Assembly (NCBI RefSeq): GCF_000377565.1
Contig: NZ_KB898378.1
Coordinates: 1 to 64,000, forward strand
From: Rhizobium sp. 2MFCol3.1
Lineage (GTDB): Bacteria > Pseudomonadota > Alphaproteobacteria > Rhizobiales > Rhizobiaceae
Reading direction: 5' to 3'
DNA: 64,000 bases
The notes beneath the pieces were generated by a model. It was not told where the DNA came from, ran no database searches, and saw nothing but the letters and a program-made list of their open reading frames with translations. How positions within the stretch are numbered: the stretch's first letter is position 1; each line of letters starts with the position of its first letter. Of the stretch, positions 29,994 to 38,065 are shown one piece after another. Both the position numbers and the translations under genes were made by a program.

Positions 29994-31214
29994 TCACTCC
30001 CCCAGACTGGAATGCGACACCCTCGCTGCGCGGCGGGTGGCCTTCAGGAACCAGAGGTAGCTTGCAATCGCGATCAGAGCCATCACCGGGATGATGGTGC
30101 CGAAGGCCATCAGGGGCGCACCGATCAACGAGGCGATCAGGCCGCCGGTGAAGCCGCCGCCCATCTGGATGAAGCCCATCATCGCCGAGGCGGAGCCGGC
30201 GATGTGCGGGAAGGGGTAGAGGCCCGATGTCGTCATGTGCGGGGTGAGGAAGGCGAGGCCGAAGGCCAGAAAGGCGACCGGGCCCATGATCGAGAGGTAG
30301 CTCGGTGTCACCAGCGCTACCGAGAGCGCGATCATGATGCCGGAGAGGCCGAGCAGGGCAAGGCCAGCGCGGACGGAGCCGTCGCCGCCGAGCCTTGCCG
30401 AGGTCATCCTGAGGACGACGGAGCCCAGGAAATAGGATCCGGATTGCATCAGCATGCCGAGGCCGAAGGCGGTCGGCGAGAGGCCGACGACCTTGATCAG
30501 GATGAAGGGGAGCATCGTCGCCTGGGCGTAGAGCGCGCCGATCGAGCCGCCGAGCACCAGCGAGGCGGAGATGAAGCGCGGTTCGCGGGCGAGTTCGGCA
30601 TAGGCCTGCAGCAACGGGCCGGGCAAAGCGCGGCGGCGGTCTGGCGTGCTGGTCTCGCGCATGAAGACGAGGACCGAGAGGCAGATCATCAGGCCGAAGC
30701 CGATGAGCAGGAAGAAGACCGATTGCCAGCCGAAGGCGGCGAGCGCGAGGCCCCCCACGGTCGGCGCAATGGCAGGGCCGATGGCGATCATGATGCCGAT
30801 CAGGTTCATGATCCTGGAGGCGTCGGCGCCGGTGAACTGGTCGCGGACGATGGCGCGCGCCACGGTAATCCCGACCGAGGCGCCGATCCCCTGGATCAGG
30901 CGGCCGGCGAGCAGCCATTCGATGCCGGGCGCAAACGCCGAGAGAAGGCTTCCGACCATGTAGATGCCGACGAAGAGGAGCGTCGCGGCGCGGCGGCCGA
31001 AGGCATCCGACAGCGGGCCGGCGAGCAGTTGGGCGATCGAGAAGCCGGCGAAATAAAGCGACAGCGTCAGCTTGATCGCTGAATCCGTCGTGTGAAAGGC
31101 GCCCACCAGCTCCGGCATGGCCGGCGTGTAGATCGACATGGAGATCGGGCCGAGGGTGGCAAGCAGCGCGCCGAGCATGCTCGTTCGCCTTGCGCTCATC
31201 CGGAATGGGGGCAT
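29994..31214 (-). CDS. Bcr/CflA family multidrug-type MFS transporter
   Basis: A 12-helix major facilitator (406 aa). The opening LGPISMSIYTPAMPELVGAFHTTDSAIKLTLSLYF and QLLAGPLSDAFGRR (motif A) are typical of Bcr/CflA drug exporters such as bicyclomycin resistance protein. ATGs at 31214 and 31199 are both possible starts; neither has a strong ribosome-binding site. The natural substrate is unknown. Confidence 0.88.
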   Translation of the reverse strand: MPPFRMSARRTSMLGALLATLGPISMSIYTPAMPELVGAFHTTDSAIKLTLSLYFAGFSIAQLLAGPLSDAFGRRAATLLFVGIYMVGSLLSAFAPGIEWLLAGRLIQGIGASVGITVARAIVRDQFTGADASRIMNLIGIMIAIGPAIAPTVGGLALAAFGWQSVFFLLIGFGLMICLSVLVFMRETSTPDRRRALPGPLLQAYAELAREPRFISASLVLGGSIGALYAQATMLPFILIKVVGLSPTAFGLGMLMQSGSYFLGSVVLRMTSARLGGDGSVRAGLALLGLSGIMIALSVALVTPSYLSIMGPVAFLAFGLAFLTPHMTTSGLYPFPHIAGSASAMMGFIQMGGGFTGGLIASLIGAPLMAFGTIIPVMALIAIASYLWFLKATRRAARVSHSSLGE

Positions 31215-31373
31215 GCGGGTACTCGATTGGCTGGTGGCGGAAGGTGGCAGCTGCTGTTTTGGCGCAAGCGACGGGATGTCGCAATGCCGAAAATGCTGCC
31301 TGTCGTCTCGCCTGTTGTGTCGCGGAGGGGGCTCGGCCAGGTCTTCGATGCCGCCACCGTCAGCAAGGCCGAA

Positions 31374-32372
31374 CTAGCGCCGCATCTCTTTGGCTGCGAG
31401 GATCTGGCGCAGGATATGTCCCATGCGCGCATGGCTGATGCCGTGATCCACCTTGGCCGATCTATGGACGACGACGAGATCGAGCGCGGGGAGAACAATG
31501 ATATACTGTCCTCCTGCTCCGCTGGCATAGAAGATCGGCACATTCGTGCTGATGTCGTCGCTGGGAGCATTGGCCTCGGTCGTCCACCACAGATAGCCGT
31601 AGCCGCGTCCGCCGCCGATTTGCGAATGAGGACGCATACTGTCGCGGACCCAGTTTCGAGGCACGACTTGCGTCGAGCCCCATCGCCCTTCTCGAAGATA
31701 AAGCAGGCCGACCCGCGCAAGATCGCGGGCCGACAGACGCATCTTGTAGACCGGATGGCGGGACTCGGGACCCTCGTGAAAGCGGCAGTCTTCCTGCCTG
31801 TAGTCCTGCATGCGCAAAGGCCGGGCGACGCGCGATTCGAACGCCTCGAATACGGTTTGGCCGGTCTGCTGTTTCAGGATGGTTCCAAGGACATTGAAAT
31901 CCCAGTTGTTATAGAACCAGTGGCTTCCCGGCCGGTAATGTCCGCGCGGCGGGCGGCCCTGTTCGGTGTCGTAGACCGAAGGCAGGTAAACCCCTGATTG
32001 GGCTTTCAGAAGGTCGAGCACCGTGGCTGTTTTCTCCGTGGCTGTCAGGCCCACCGTGTCGTCGATGTTCAGCTCACCCAAGGTTGCGCCCGGATCGATC
32101 TTGTTCTCCGCGATGAACATTCCGTACAGCATGCTGATCAGGCTCTTTCGAACGGATGCTATGCTGGATGTCTGCTCGACATCGCCCCACTGAAAGACGA
32201 GGTTGCCGGCTTCAACGACCATGAGCGCAGTCGTGCGCCCATCGGCGAGGTCTTCGGAAAGGCCGGCGAGATGCTCTTTCGACCAGCCCTCAGGATTGGG
32301 TGGCGCTTGCTCCCATTCGTCCCCTGGAATGGTGGCTTCTCCCTCAGGTGGCGACGGTGGCATTGCGGTCAT
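31374..32372 (-). CDS. Serine hydrolase, beta-lactamase/class C penicillin-binding-like family
   Basis: A 332-residue protein of the beta-lactamase (PF00144) superfamily. The SxxK motif is SVRK (Ser73-Lys76) and the YxN motif is YNN (Tyr154-Asn156), while the third box is the degenerate ASGAGGQY rather than KTG. No signal peptide is visible, so it is probably a cytosolic esterase-like member and not a beta-lactamase. The start at 32372 has GAGGAT just upstream; a GTG at 32390 is the alternative. Confidence 0.82.
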   Translation of the reverse strand: MTAMPPSPPEGEATIPGDEWEQAPPNPEGWSKEHLAGLSEDLADGRTTALMVVEAGNLVFQWGDVEQTSSIASVRKSLISMLYGMFIAENKIDPGATLGELNIDDTVGLTATEKTATVLDLLKAQSGVYLPSVYDTEQGRPPRGHYRPGSHWFYNNWDFNVLGTILKQQTGQTVFEAFESRVARPLRMQDYRQEDCRFHEGPESRHPVYKMRLSARDLARVGLLYLREGRWGSTQVVPRNWVRDSMRPHSQIGGGRGYGYLWWTTEANAPSDDISTNVPIFYASGAGGQYIIVLPALDLVVVHRSAKVDHGISHARMGHILRQILAAKEMRR

Positions 32373-32535
32373 GATATCCTCAATCGGCACGTGCTATAGG
32401 TCGAAGCATATCGTCGTCGGCGCTTCGCACAAATCGTTTCCGCGTGTCGCCTGCCGAAATTGTGCCGCTCCTATCGCGCCCGCTTGACGTCCCCGCCACA
32501 CCGCATAATCTCGGTCTTTTCACGGGGGATTCTTC

Positions 32536-33177
32536 ATGACGCAATCGCTGCTCGCGGGCGCCTTTCTGGCTGCACTTCTTTACGTGCTCATTCCCGGGCC
32601 GGCGTTTCTGGCGCTGCTCGGGATCGGGGCCGGGCAGGGGCGGAAGGCGGGGGCGCAGTTTGTCTGTGGGCATCTGGTCGGCGATACGCTGTGGGCGTCG
32701 CTGGCGTTGGTGGCGATCATCGGCGCCAAGACGATCGGGACCTTCGTGTTCGATGCGCTGGGGCTCGCCTGCGGCTTCTATCTCGCCTGGATCGGCTGGA
32801 ACGCGTTTCGCGCCAAGCCGAAGGGCGAGGGGCAGGCGCTGATGGTTGTCGAGCGGCCGTTCCGGCGCGGGCTGATCTTCGGTGTTACCAATCCGAAGGG
32901 CTATCCGGTGGCGCTGGCGACATTCACGGCGCTGGTGGCGGGCTCGGCGAGCGCCCTGCAGTTTCAGACGCTGCCGGTACTGCTTGCCGTGTCGTTCCTC
33001 GGCTTCATCGTCGCCGACATGATCCTGATCGCGATTGTCGGCACGGGCGCGGTGCGACGGTTCTATCGCGCGCATGAGCGATTGATCGTGCGCTGCTCGG
33101 GCGTGCTATTCATGGGGTTTGCCGTGCAGGCTCTGCTGCATGCGACGCCGGGGCTGATGGGGTGGCGCAAGGCCTGA
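32536..33177 (+). CDS. LysE family amino-acid exporter
   Basis: A second RhtB/LysE-type inner-membrane exporter (213 aa). It begins MTQSLLAGAFLAALLYVLIPGPAFLALLGIG, with the family's PGP motif, and has GVTNPKGYPVALATFTAL in the conserved mid-region. It is not a recent copy of the LysE gene at 26629, since few residues align. GGGGGA lies upstream of the start. It converges with the unknown gene at 33209. Confidence 0.87.
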   Translation: MTQSLLAGAFLAALLYVLIPGPAFLALLGIGAGQGRKAGAQFVCGHLVGDTLWASLALVAIIGAKTIGTFVFDALGLACGFYLAWIGWNAFRAKPKGEGQALMVVERPFRRGLIFGVTNPKGYPVALATFTALVAGSASALQFQTLPVLLAVSFLGFIVADMILIAIVGTGAVRRFYRAHERLIVRCSGVLFMGFAVQALLHATPGLMGWRKA

Positions 33178-33208
33178 TCGGCCTGCGCAGTGCGCAATCG
33201 CTATCGCG

Positions 33209-33640
33209 TCAGACGTCGAGGAAGCTGACGACCGATTTCAGGGTCTTCACCGTCTCGGGATCACCGATCGACATGGCGATCTGCAGCTGGTCCTTGTAAT
33301 AGTCCCGGAAGTTGAAGCTGGTGCCGTCGGTGACGTCGGAGAGATCGAGAATGTTGCCTGACGGGTCGATGGTATGCATCGGCAGCGGTTCGGAGATCGC
33401 CGCATAGGTGTCCTGGTCGAGCGTGCCGTTGTCGAAATTCTGGCGCGCGTGGTTGCGCAGATCGGCGGCGGTAATAGACGAGAAATCGGGTTGCGCTGCT
33501 GTCGCCTCGTCGATCCTGAAGGTCGATGACGCATTCGAAGCCGAGCTGAAAGTTTCGGTCAAGCTGTTGTTAAATTGCGAATTATCGGAATATTTTCGGA
33601 ACGATAAATTCGGCGAAAACCGCAGTGATGTGATTTCCAT
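33209..33640 (-). CDS. Hypothetical protein, unrecognised
   Basis: A 143-residue product I do not recognise. It begins MEITSLRFSPNLSFRKYSDN and is rich in Ser, Thr, Asn and Asp, with no signal peptide, membrane segment or cysteine. The C-terminal half (SDVTDGTSFNFRDYYKDQLQIAMSIGD...VVSFLDV) looks like a folded helical part. An in-frame ATG at 33649 is an alternative. A CtrA-type box and AT-rich DNA lie upstream. Codon use looks like its neighbours', so it is probably real. Confidence 0.65.
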   Translation of the reverse strand: MEITSLRFSPNLSFRKYSDNSQFNNSLTETFSSASNASSTFRIDEATAAQPDFSSITAADLRNHARQNFDNGTLDQDTYAAISEPLPMHTIDPSGNILDLSDVTDGTSFNFRDYYKDQLQIAMSIGDPETVKTLKSVVSFLDV

Positions 33641-33705
33641 TGCCTGCATCCACGATTAAAAAAGATTAAGCGAAAATACCGTGTGCGCCGCACAATCGTC
33701 AATCG

Positions 33706-33720
33706 TTAACAAATAGTTAA
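33706..33720. promoter_or_regulatory. Candidate CtrA-binding box
   Basis: A perfect TTAA-N7-TTAA match to the CtrA consensus in the AT-rich region between the divergent unknown gene (start 33640) and the M3 peptidase (start 33871). A near match with N6 spacing lies at 33656-33669. Function is inferred from the motif only. Confidence 0.5.
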
Positions 33721-33870
33721 TTCTTATATAGCATTTTTAGGGATCAACTTCTCGTATAGGTGGCGCGGCCGCTCGCTCAAGGTGGCGATACCAATCGCCG
33801 TGCTGCCTTCCTATATTGGTCTCCGAGACAACACGCCCGCCAAACAAGCCCGCCAAACAAGGATGTCCGT

Positions 33871-35949
33871 ATGCCCGCCACCAACCCCGCTCTCACCGAC
33901 TGGAACGGCCTCAATGGTCTGCCGCGCTTCGAGGCGCTGAATGACGGCGATTTCGCGCCGGCTTTCGATGCGGCCCTTGCCCGGCACGAAGAGGAGATCG
34001 ATGCGATCGCCGGCAATCCCGAAGCGCCCACCTTCGACAATACGATCGTGGCGCTGGAGCTTGCGGGTGACGATCTCTCGCGGGTGTCGGCCCTGTTCTG
34101 GAACCGCGCCGGCGCGCATACCAATGACACGATCCAGGCGCTGGAGCGGGATATCTCGCCGAAGATGTCGCGGCATTATTCGAAGATCGGCATGAATGCG
34201 GCGCTCTTTGCGCGCATCGACACGCTGTGGGAAGCGCGCGAAACGCTCGGGCTGACGCTGGAGCAGACGCGGGTGCTGGAGCGGCACTGGAAGGGCTTCG
34301 TCAAGTCGGGCGCCAAGCTTGAGAAGGCCGAGCAGGAAAAGCTCGCCGGCATCAACGAGAAGCTTGCTGGCCTCGGTACGCAGTTCGGCCAGAATGTGCT
34401 CGCCGACGAGAAGGGCTGGGCGCTGATCCTGGATGATGGCGACGATCTCGCAGGCATTCCCGAATTTCTCAAGGACGCGATGGCGGCGGCGGCGCGCGAG
34501 CGCGGCGAGGACGGCAAGTTCGCGGTGACGCTGTCGCGCTCGATCATCGAGCCGTTCCTGACCTTCTCCGAGCGCCGCGAGCTGCGCGAACAGGCGTTCA
34601 AGGCCTGGGTGGCGCGTGGCGAGAATGACGGCCCGTCGGACAATCGCGGCATCATCCGCGACACGCTTCAACTCCGCGGTGAGGTGGCGAAGCTGCTCGG
34701 CTACGGCAATTTCGCCGAGCTGAAGCTCGACAACACCATGGCGAAGACGCCGGATGCGGTGAACGATCTTCTGAAGAAGGTCTGGGTGAAGGCGGTGAAG
34801 CGGGCCGGCGAGGAAGAGGCGGATATCGCGAGGCTGATCGCCGACGAGGGCAAGAACCACGAGGTCATGCCCTGGGACTGGCGATTCTACGCCGAAAAGA
34901 TCCGGGCCCAAAAGTTCAATTTCTCAGAGGCGGAGCTGAAGCCCTATCTGCAGTTGGAAAAGATCATCGACGCCTGCTTCGACGTGGCGGGGCGGCTGTT
35001 CGATATTCACGCGGTGGAGAAAAAGGGCGTTGCCGCCTATCACCCCGATGTCCGCGTCTTCGAGATCCGCGATCGCGACGAGAAGCTGGTGGCGATGTTC
35101 CTCGGCGATTATTTCGCCCGCTCGTCGAAGCGCTCGGGCGCCTGGATGAGCGCGTTCCAGTCGCAGCACAAGCTGCCGCTGAAGAATGGCGCCGAGGGCG
35201 AGCTGCCGATCATCTACAATGTCTGCAACTTCGCCAAGCCGGCCGAGGGCAAGCCGGCGCTGCTTTCGCTTGATGACGCCCGCACGCTGTTCCACGAGTT
35301 CGGCCATGCGCTGCATGGCATGCTCTCCAACGTGACGTATCCCTCGGTGTCTGGCACTGGCGTGTCGCGCGATTTTGTCGAGCTGCCGTCGCAGCTTTAC
35401 GAGCACTGGCTGACGGTGCCTGAAATCCTCAAGCAGTACGCCGTGCATTTCGAGACCGGCAAGCCGATGCCGCAGGTCCTGCTCGACAAGGTGCTGGCGG
35501 CGCGCAGCTTCAATGCCGGGTTCAACACGGTGGAATTCACCTCGTCGGCGCTTGTCGACATGGCGTTCCATACGCGGGACGAGGTGGACGATCCGATGGC
35601 GGTGCAGGGTGCGGTGCTGAAGGAGCTCGGTATGCCGAAGTCGATGGTGATGCGCCATGCCTCACCGCACTTCCAGCACATCTTCGCCGGCGGTTATTCG
35701 GCCGGTTATTACTCCTACATGTGGTCGGAAGTGCTCGACGCCGATGCGTTTTCGGCCTTCGAGGAGACGGGTGATGCGTTCAATGGCGAAATAGCTAGGA
35801 AATTGCGCGATCACGTTTATTCGGTGGGCGGGTCGGTCGATCCGGAGGATACCTACCGGGCATTCCGTGGCAAGCTGCCGAGCCCGGATGCGATGCTGGT
35901 GAAGCGTGGGCTGGCGACGTTCGAGGAGTTGGCGGGGAGTGATGCCTGA
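33871..35949 (+). CDS. M3 family metallopeptidase (oligopeptidase A / dipeptidyl carboxypeptidase type)
   Basis: A zinc peptidase (692 aa) of the thimet oligopeptidase family. The zinc site is HEFGHALHG, with the HExxH starting at residue 475; the downstream third ligand region and the GGYSAGYYSYMWSEVLDADAF segment are typical. No signal peptide, so it is cytosolic and degrades oligopeptides or signal peptides. Length matches E. coli PrlC and Dcp (about 680); which subtype it is cannot be decided here. The start at 33871 yields MPATNPALTDWNGLNGLPRF, the usual N-terminus. Confidence 0.93.
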   Translation: MPATNPALTDWNGLNGLPRFEALNDGDFAPAFDAALARHEEEIDAIAGNPEAPTFDNTIVALELAGDDLSRVSALFWNRAGAHTNDTIQALERDISPKMSRHYSKIGMNAALFARIDTLWEARETLGLTLEQTRVLERHWKGFVKSGAKLEKAEQEKLAGINEKLAGLGTQFGQNVLADEKGWALILDDGDDLAGIPEFLKDAMAAAARERGEDGKFAVTLSRSIIEPFLTFSERRELREQAFKAWVARGENDGPSDNRGIIRDTLQLRGEVAKLLGYGNFAELKLDNTMAKTPDAVNDLLKKVWVKAVKRAGEEEADIARLIADEGKNHEVMPWDWRFYAEKIRAQKFNFSEAELKPYLQLEKIIDACFDVAGRLFDIHAVEKKGVAAYHPDVRVFEIRDRDEKLVAMFLGDYFARSSKRSGAWMSAFQSQHKLPLKNGAEGELPIIYNVCNFAKPAEGKPALLSLDDARTLFHEFGHALHGMLSNVTYPSVSGTGVSRDFVELPSQLYEHWLTVPEILKQYAVHFETGKPMPQVLLDKVLAARSFNAGFNTVEFTSSALVDMAFHTRDEVDDPMAVQGAVLKELGMPKSMVMRHASPHFQHIFAGGYSAGYYSYMWSEVLDADAFSAFEETGDAFNGEIARKLRDHVYSVGGSVDPEDTYRAFRGKLPSPDAMLVKRGLATFEELAGSDA

Positions 35950-36005
35950 GGGGGTGGGGGGCTCTTGCGGTTGAGTTGATAGCCGTTTGGCCTTTGTGGG
36001 TGGGA

Positions 36006-36159
36006 TACCCCCCTCTGCCCTGCCGGGCATCTCCCCCACAGGTGGGGAGATCGGCTAGACGCAGCCGCTCGCTCCGACTTCAATTGTTTGGCGTAGAGCT
36101 TAACCACGAGTCGATCTCCCCCCTTGTGGGGGAGATGTCCGGCAGGACAGAGGGGGGTG
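36006..36159. repeat. Palindromic intergenic repeat, family B
   Basis: It has the same arms as the element at 6846 (cccctctgccctgccgggca). Its inner segment reads as the reverse complement of that copy's (ggttaagctctacg ... cgagcggctgcg), so it is inserted the other way round. It lies in the 403-bp gap between the M3 peptidase and the PhoD-like gene; the rest of the gap shows nothing recognisable. Confidence 0.8.
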
Positions 36160-36352
36160 ATGCTTGCCGCAGCGTTAGCAAGCGACGGCTGCTCGGATAG
36201 CCAAGCGAGGCGCGAATCCCACCCATCCCAACACAAAACTGTCGCCAAACCTTCGGAAAACCGTCATGGCGGCGTCAAGTGGGTGACATGTGGGGTGGGC
36301 ATAGGCGGGGTGCGGGAGATCGTCCCGATTGCCAAGCCGGATGCGCCACCTG

Positions 36353-37930
36353 ATGACACTGACGGAACCGACCCGCCGCCGTTTTTTATCCTCGATGGGA
36401 GCGGTTGGCGGATTTGCCGTGGCGGGGCTGGCGATGCCCTATTATGCGCGCGGATCGTCCAGCCGGCCGGTGTTTACCTCGGGCGTGCAATCCGGCGATG
36501 TCGATCAGACCTCGGGGATGATCTGGACGCGGGTGGATCGGCCGTCGCGGCTCTTCGTGGAATATTCGACATCAGACAAATTCTCCAATGCCGTGAGGCT
36601 GCCGCCGATCGACGTCACGCCCGATAGCGATCTGACCGCGAAGCTGTTGCTTACCGATCTGCCTGCCGACCAGGAGGTGTTCTACCGCTTCCGCGCGGCG
36701 GATCTCCAGGACATCAACAGCCGGTCGGAGCCGATCCTCGGGCAGTTTCGCACGGCACCCGTTGCCCGCCGCGACATCCGTTTCGTCTGGTCGGGCGATA
36801 CGGTGGGGCAGGGGTGGGGGATCGATGAGGAGGGGATGCGGACCTATTCGACGATCGCCTATCACCGGCCGGATTTCATGATCCATTCCGGCGACACGAT
36901 CTATGCCGACAATCCCGTTCCAGACGAGATCTCGCTGCGCGGCGGCGGGGTCTGGAAAAACCGTGTTGTCACCGAGGCCAAGCGCGAGATCGCCCAGACG
37001 CTCGAGCAGTTTCGCGGGCAATGGACCTATAATCTGCTCGATGAGCACGTAAAGTCGCTCAACGCCGTCTGCCCGATCTTCTACCAGTGGGACGATCACG
37101 AGGTGCTGAACAACTGGTCGCCGTCGACCGATCTCAGCCATGACGACCGCTATAAGGAGAAGTCGGTCGCGGTGCTTTCGGCGCGGGCGGCACAAGCCTT
37201 TCACGAGATGACACCGACGCGCCATGTCGCGGCCGAGCCGGGGCGGATCTATCGCAAGGTTTCCTATGGGCCGCTGCTCGATGTGTTTTTCGTCGATCTG
37301 CGCTCCTATCGCGGGCCGAACAGCCATGGGCTGGACGAAAAGCTTTCGCCGCAGTCGCGGATATTCGGCGAGCGGCAGGTGGCGTGGCTGAAGCGTGAAT
37401 TGGTGCGCTCGACGGCGACGTGGAAGGTGATCGCCTGCGATCTGCCGATCGGGCTCGTGATCTGGGACGATTACGGCAATCGGCGCGGATCGGAATCGAT
37501 CTCCAATGGCGACAACGGCGCACCGCTTGGTCGCGAGCTCGAATTCGCCGACCTCCTGCGCTTCATCCGCGATGCCGGGATATCAAACATGATCTGGCTG
37601 ACGGCCGACGTGCATTACGCGGCGGCGCATCACTACAGTCCCGAGCGGGCGAAATTCCGCGAGTTCCTGCCGTTCTGGGAGTTCGTGGCCGGGCCGCTGC
37701 ATTCGGGCACCTACGGGCCGCAGGAGCTCGACATGACCTTCGGGCCTGAAGTGAAGTTCATGAAGGCTGCTCCCGGCGGTGCCGAGCAGAACCTGCCGCC
37801 ATCAGCAGGGATGCAATTCTTCGGGCTTGTCGATATCGATGGCGCCAGCGAGCAGTTGACGGTGCGGCTGATGGATCGCAACGACCAGGAGCTCTGGCGG
37901 GTGGTGCTCGACCCCGAAAGGACGAGCTGA
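36353..37930 (+). CDS. PhoD-like alkaline phosphatase/phosphodiesterase, Tat-exported
   Basis: A PF09423-type phosphatase (525 aa). The N-terminus MTLTEPTRRRFLSSMGAVGGFAVAGLAM is a twin-arginine signal. Then comes an N-terminal PhoD domain (FTSGVQSGDVDQTSGMIWTRV) and the metallophosphatase core with WSGDTVGQG, HSGDTIYAD, WDDHEVLNNW and TADVHYAAAHHY. The start is uncertain: an ATG at 36341 and a TTG at 36329 are in frame; 36353 gives the most typical Tat n-region. It would act in the periplasm on phosphate esters. Confidence 0.9.
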   Translation: MTLTEPTRRRFLSSMGAVGGFAVAGLAMPYYARGSSSRPVFTSGVQSGDVDQTSGMIWTRVDRPSRLFVEYSTSDKFSNAVRLPPIDVTPDSDLTAKLLLTDLPADQEVFYRFRAADLQDINSRSEPILGQFRTAPVARRDIRFVWSGDTVGQGWGIDEEGMRTYSTIAYHRPDFMIHSGDTIYADNPVPDEISLRGGGVWKNRVVTEAKREIAQTLEQFRGQWTYNLLDEHVKSLNAVCPIFYQWDDHEVLNNWSPSTDLSHDDRYKEKSVAVLSARAAQAFHEMTPTRHVAAEPGRIYRKVSYGPLLDVFFVDLRSYRGPNSHGLDEKLSPQSRIFGERQVAWLKRELVRSTATWKVIACDLPIGLVIWDDYGNRRGSESISNGDNGAPLGRELEFADLLRFIRDAGISNMIWLTADVHYAAAHHYSPERAKFREFLPFWEFVAGPLHSGTYGPQELDMTFGPEVKFMKAAPGGAEQNLPPSAGMQFFGLVDIDGASEQLTVRLMDRNDQELWRVVLDPERTS

Positions 37931-38065
37931 TGCGATCCGTGCTATACGTGCATTCCTCTCATTCCAGGCTCCCCCCTTTCGCATTCGCGAAAAACACTGT
38001 AAGAGCCGCCCCAATGCAATTGGCGCCCTCCCAGCGTGGCGCCCCAGCCTCAGAGATATAGACAT

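Noticed and set aside
31374..32372. True class C beta-lactamase
   Set aside because: The SxxK and YxN motifs are present but there is no signal peptide and no KTG box, so an antibiotic-resistance call is not justified.
36329..36352. Upstream TTG and ATG starts for the PhoD-like gene
   Set aside because: They add residues ahead of an already complete Tat signal and have no better ribosome-binding site; kept only as alternatives.
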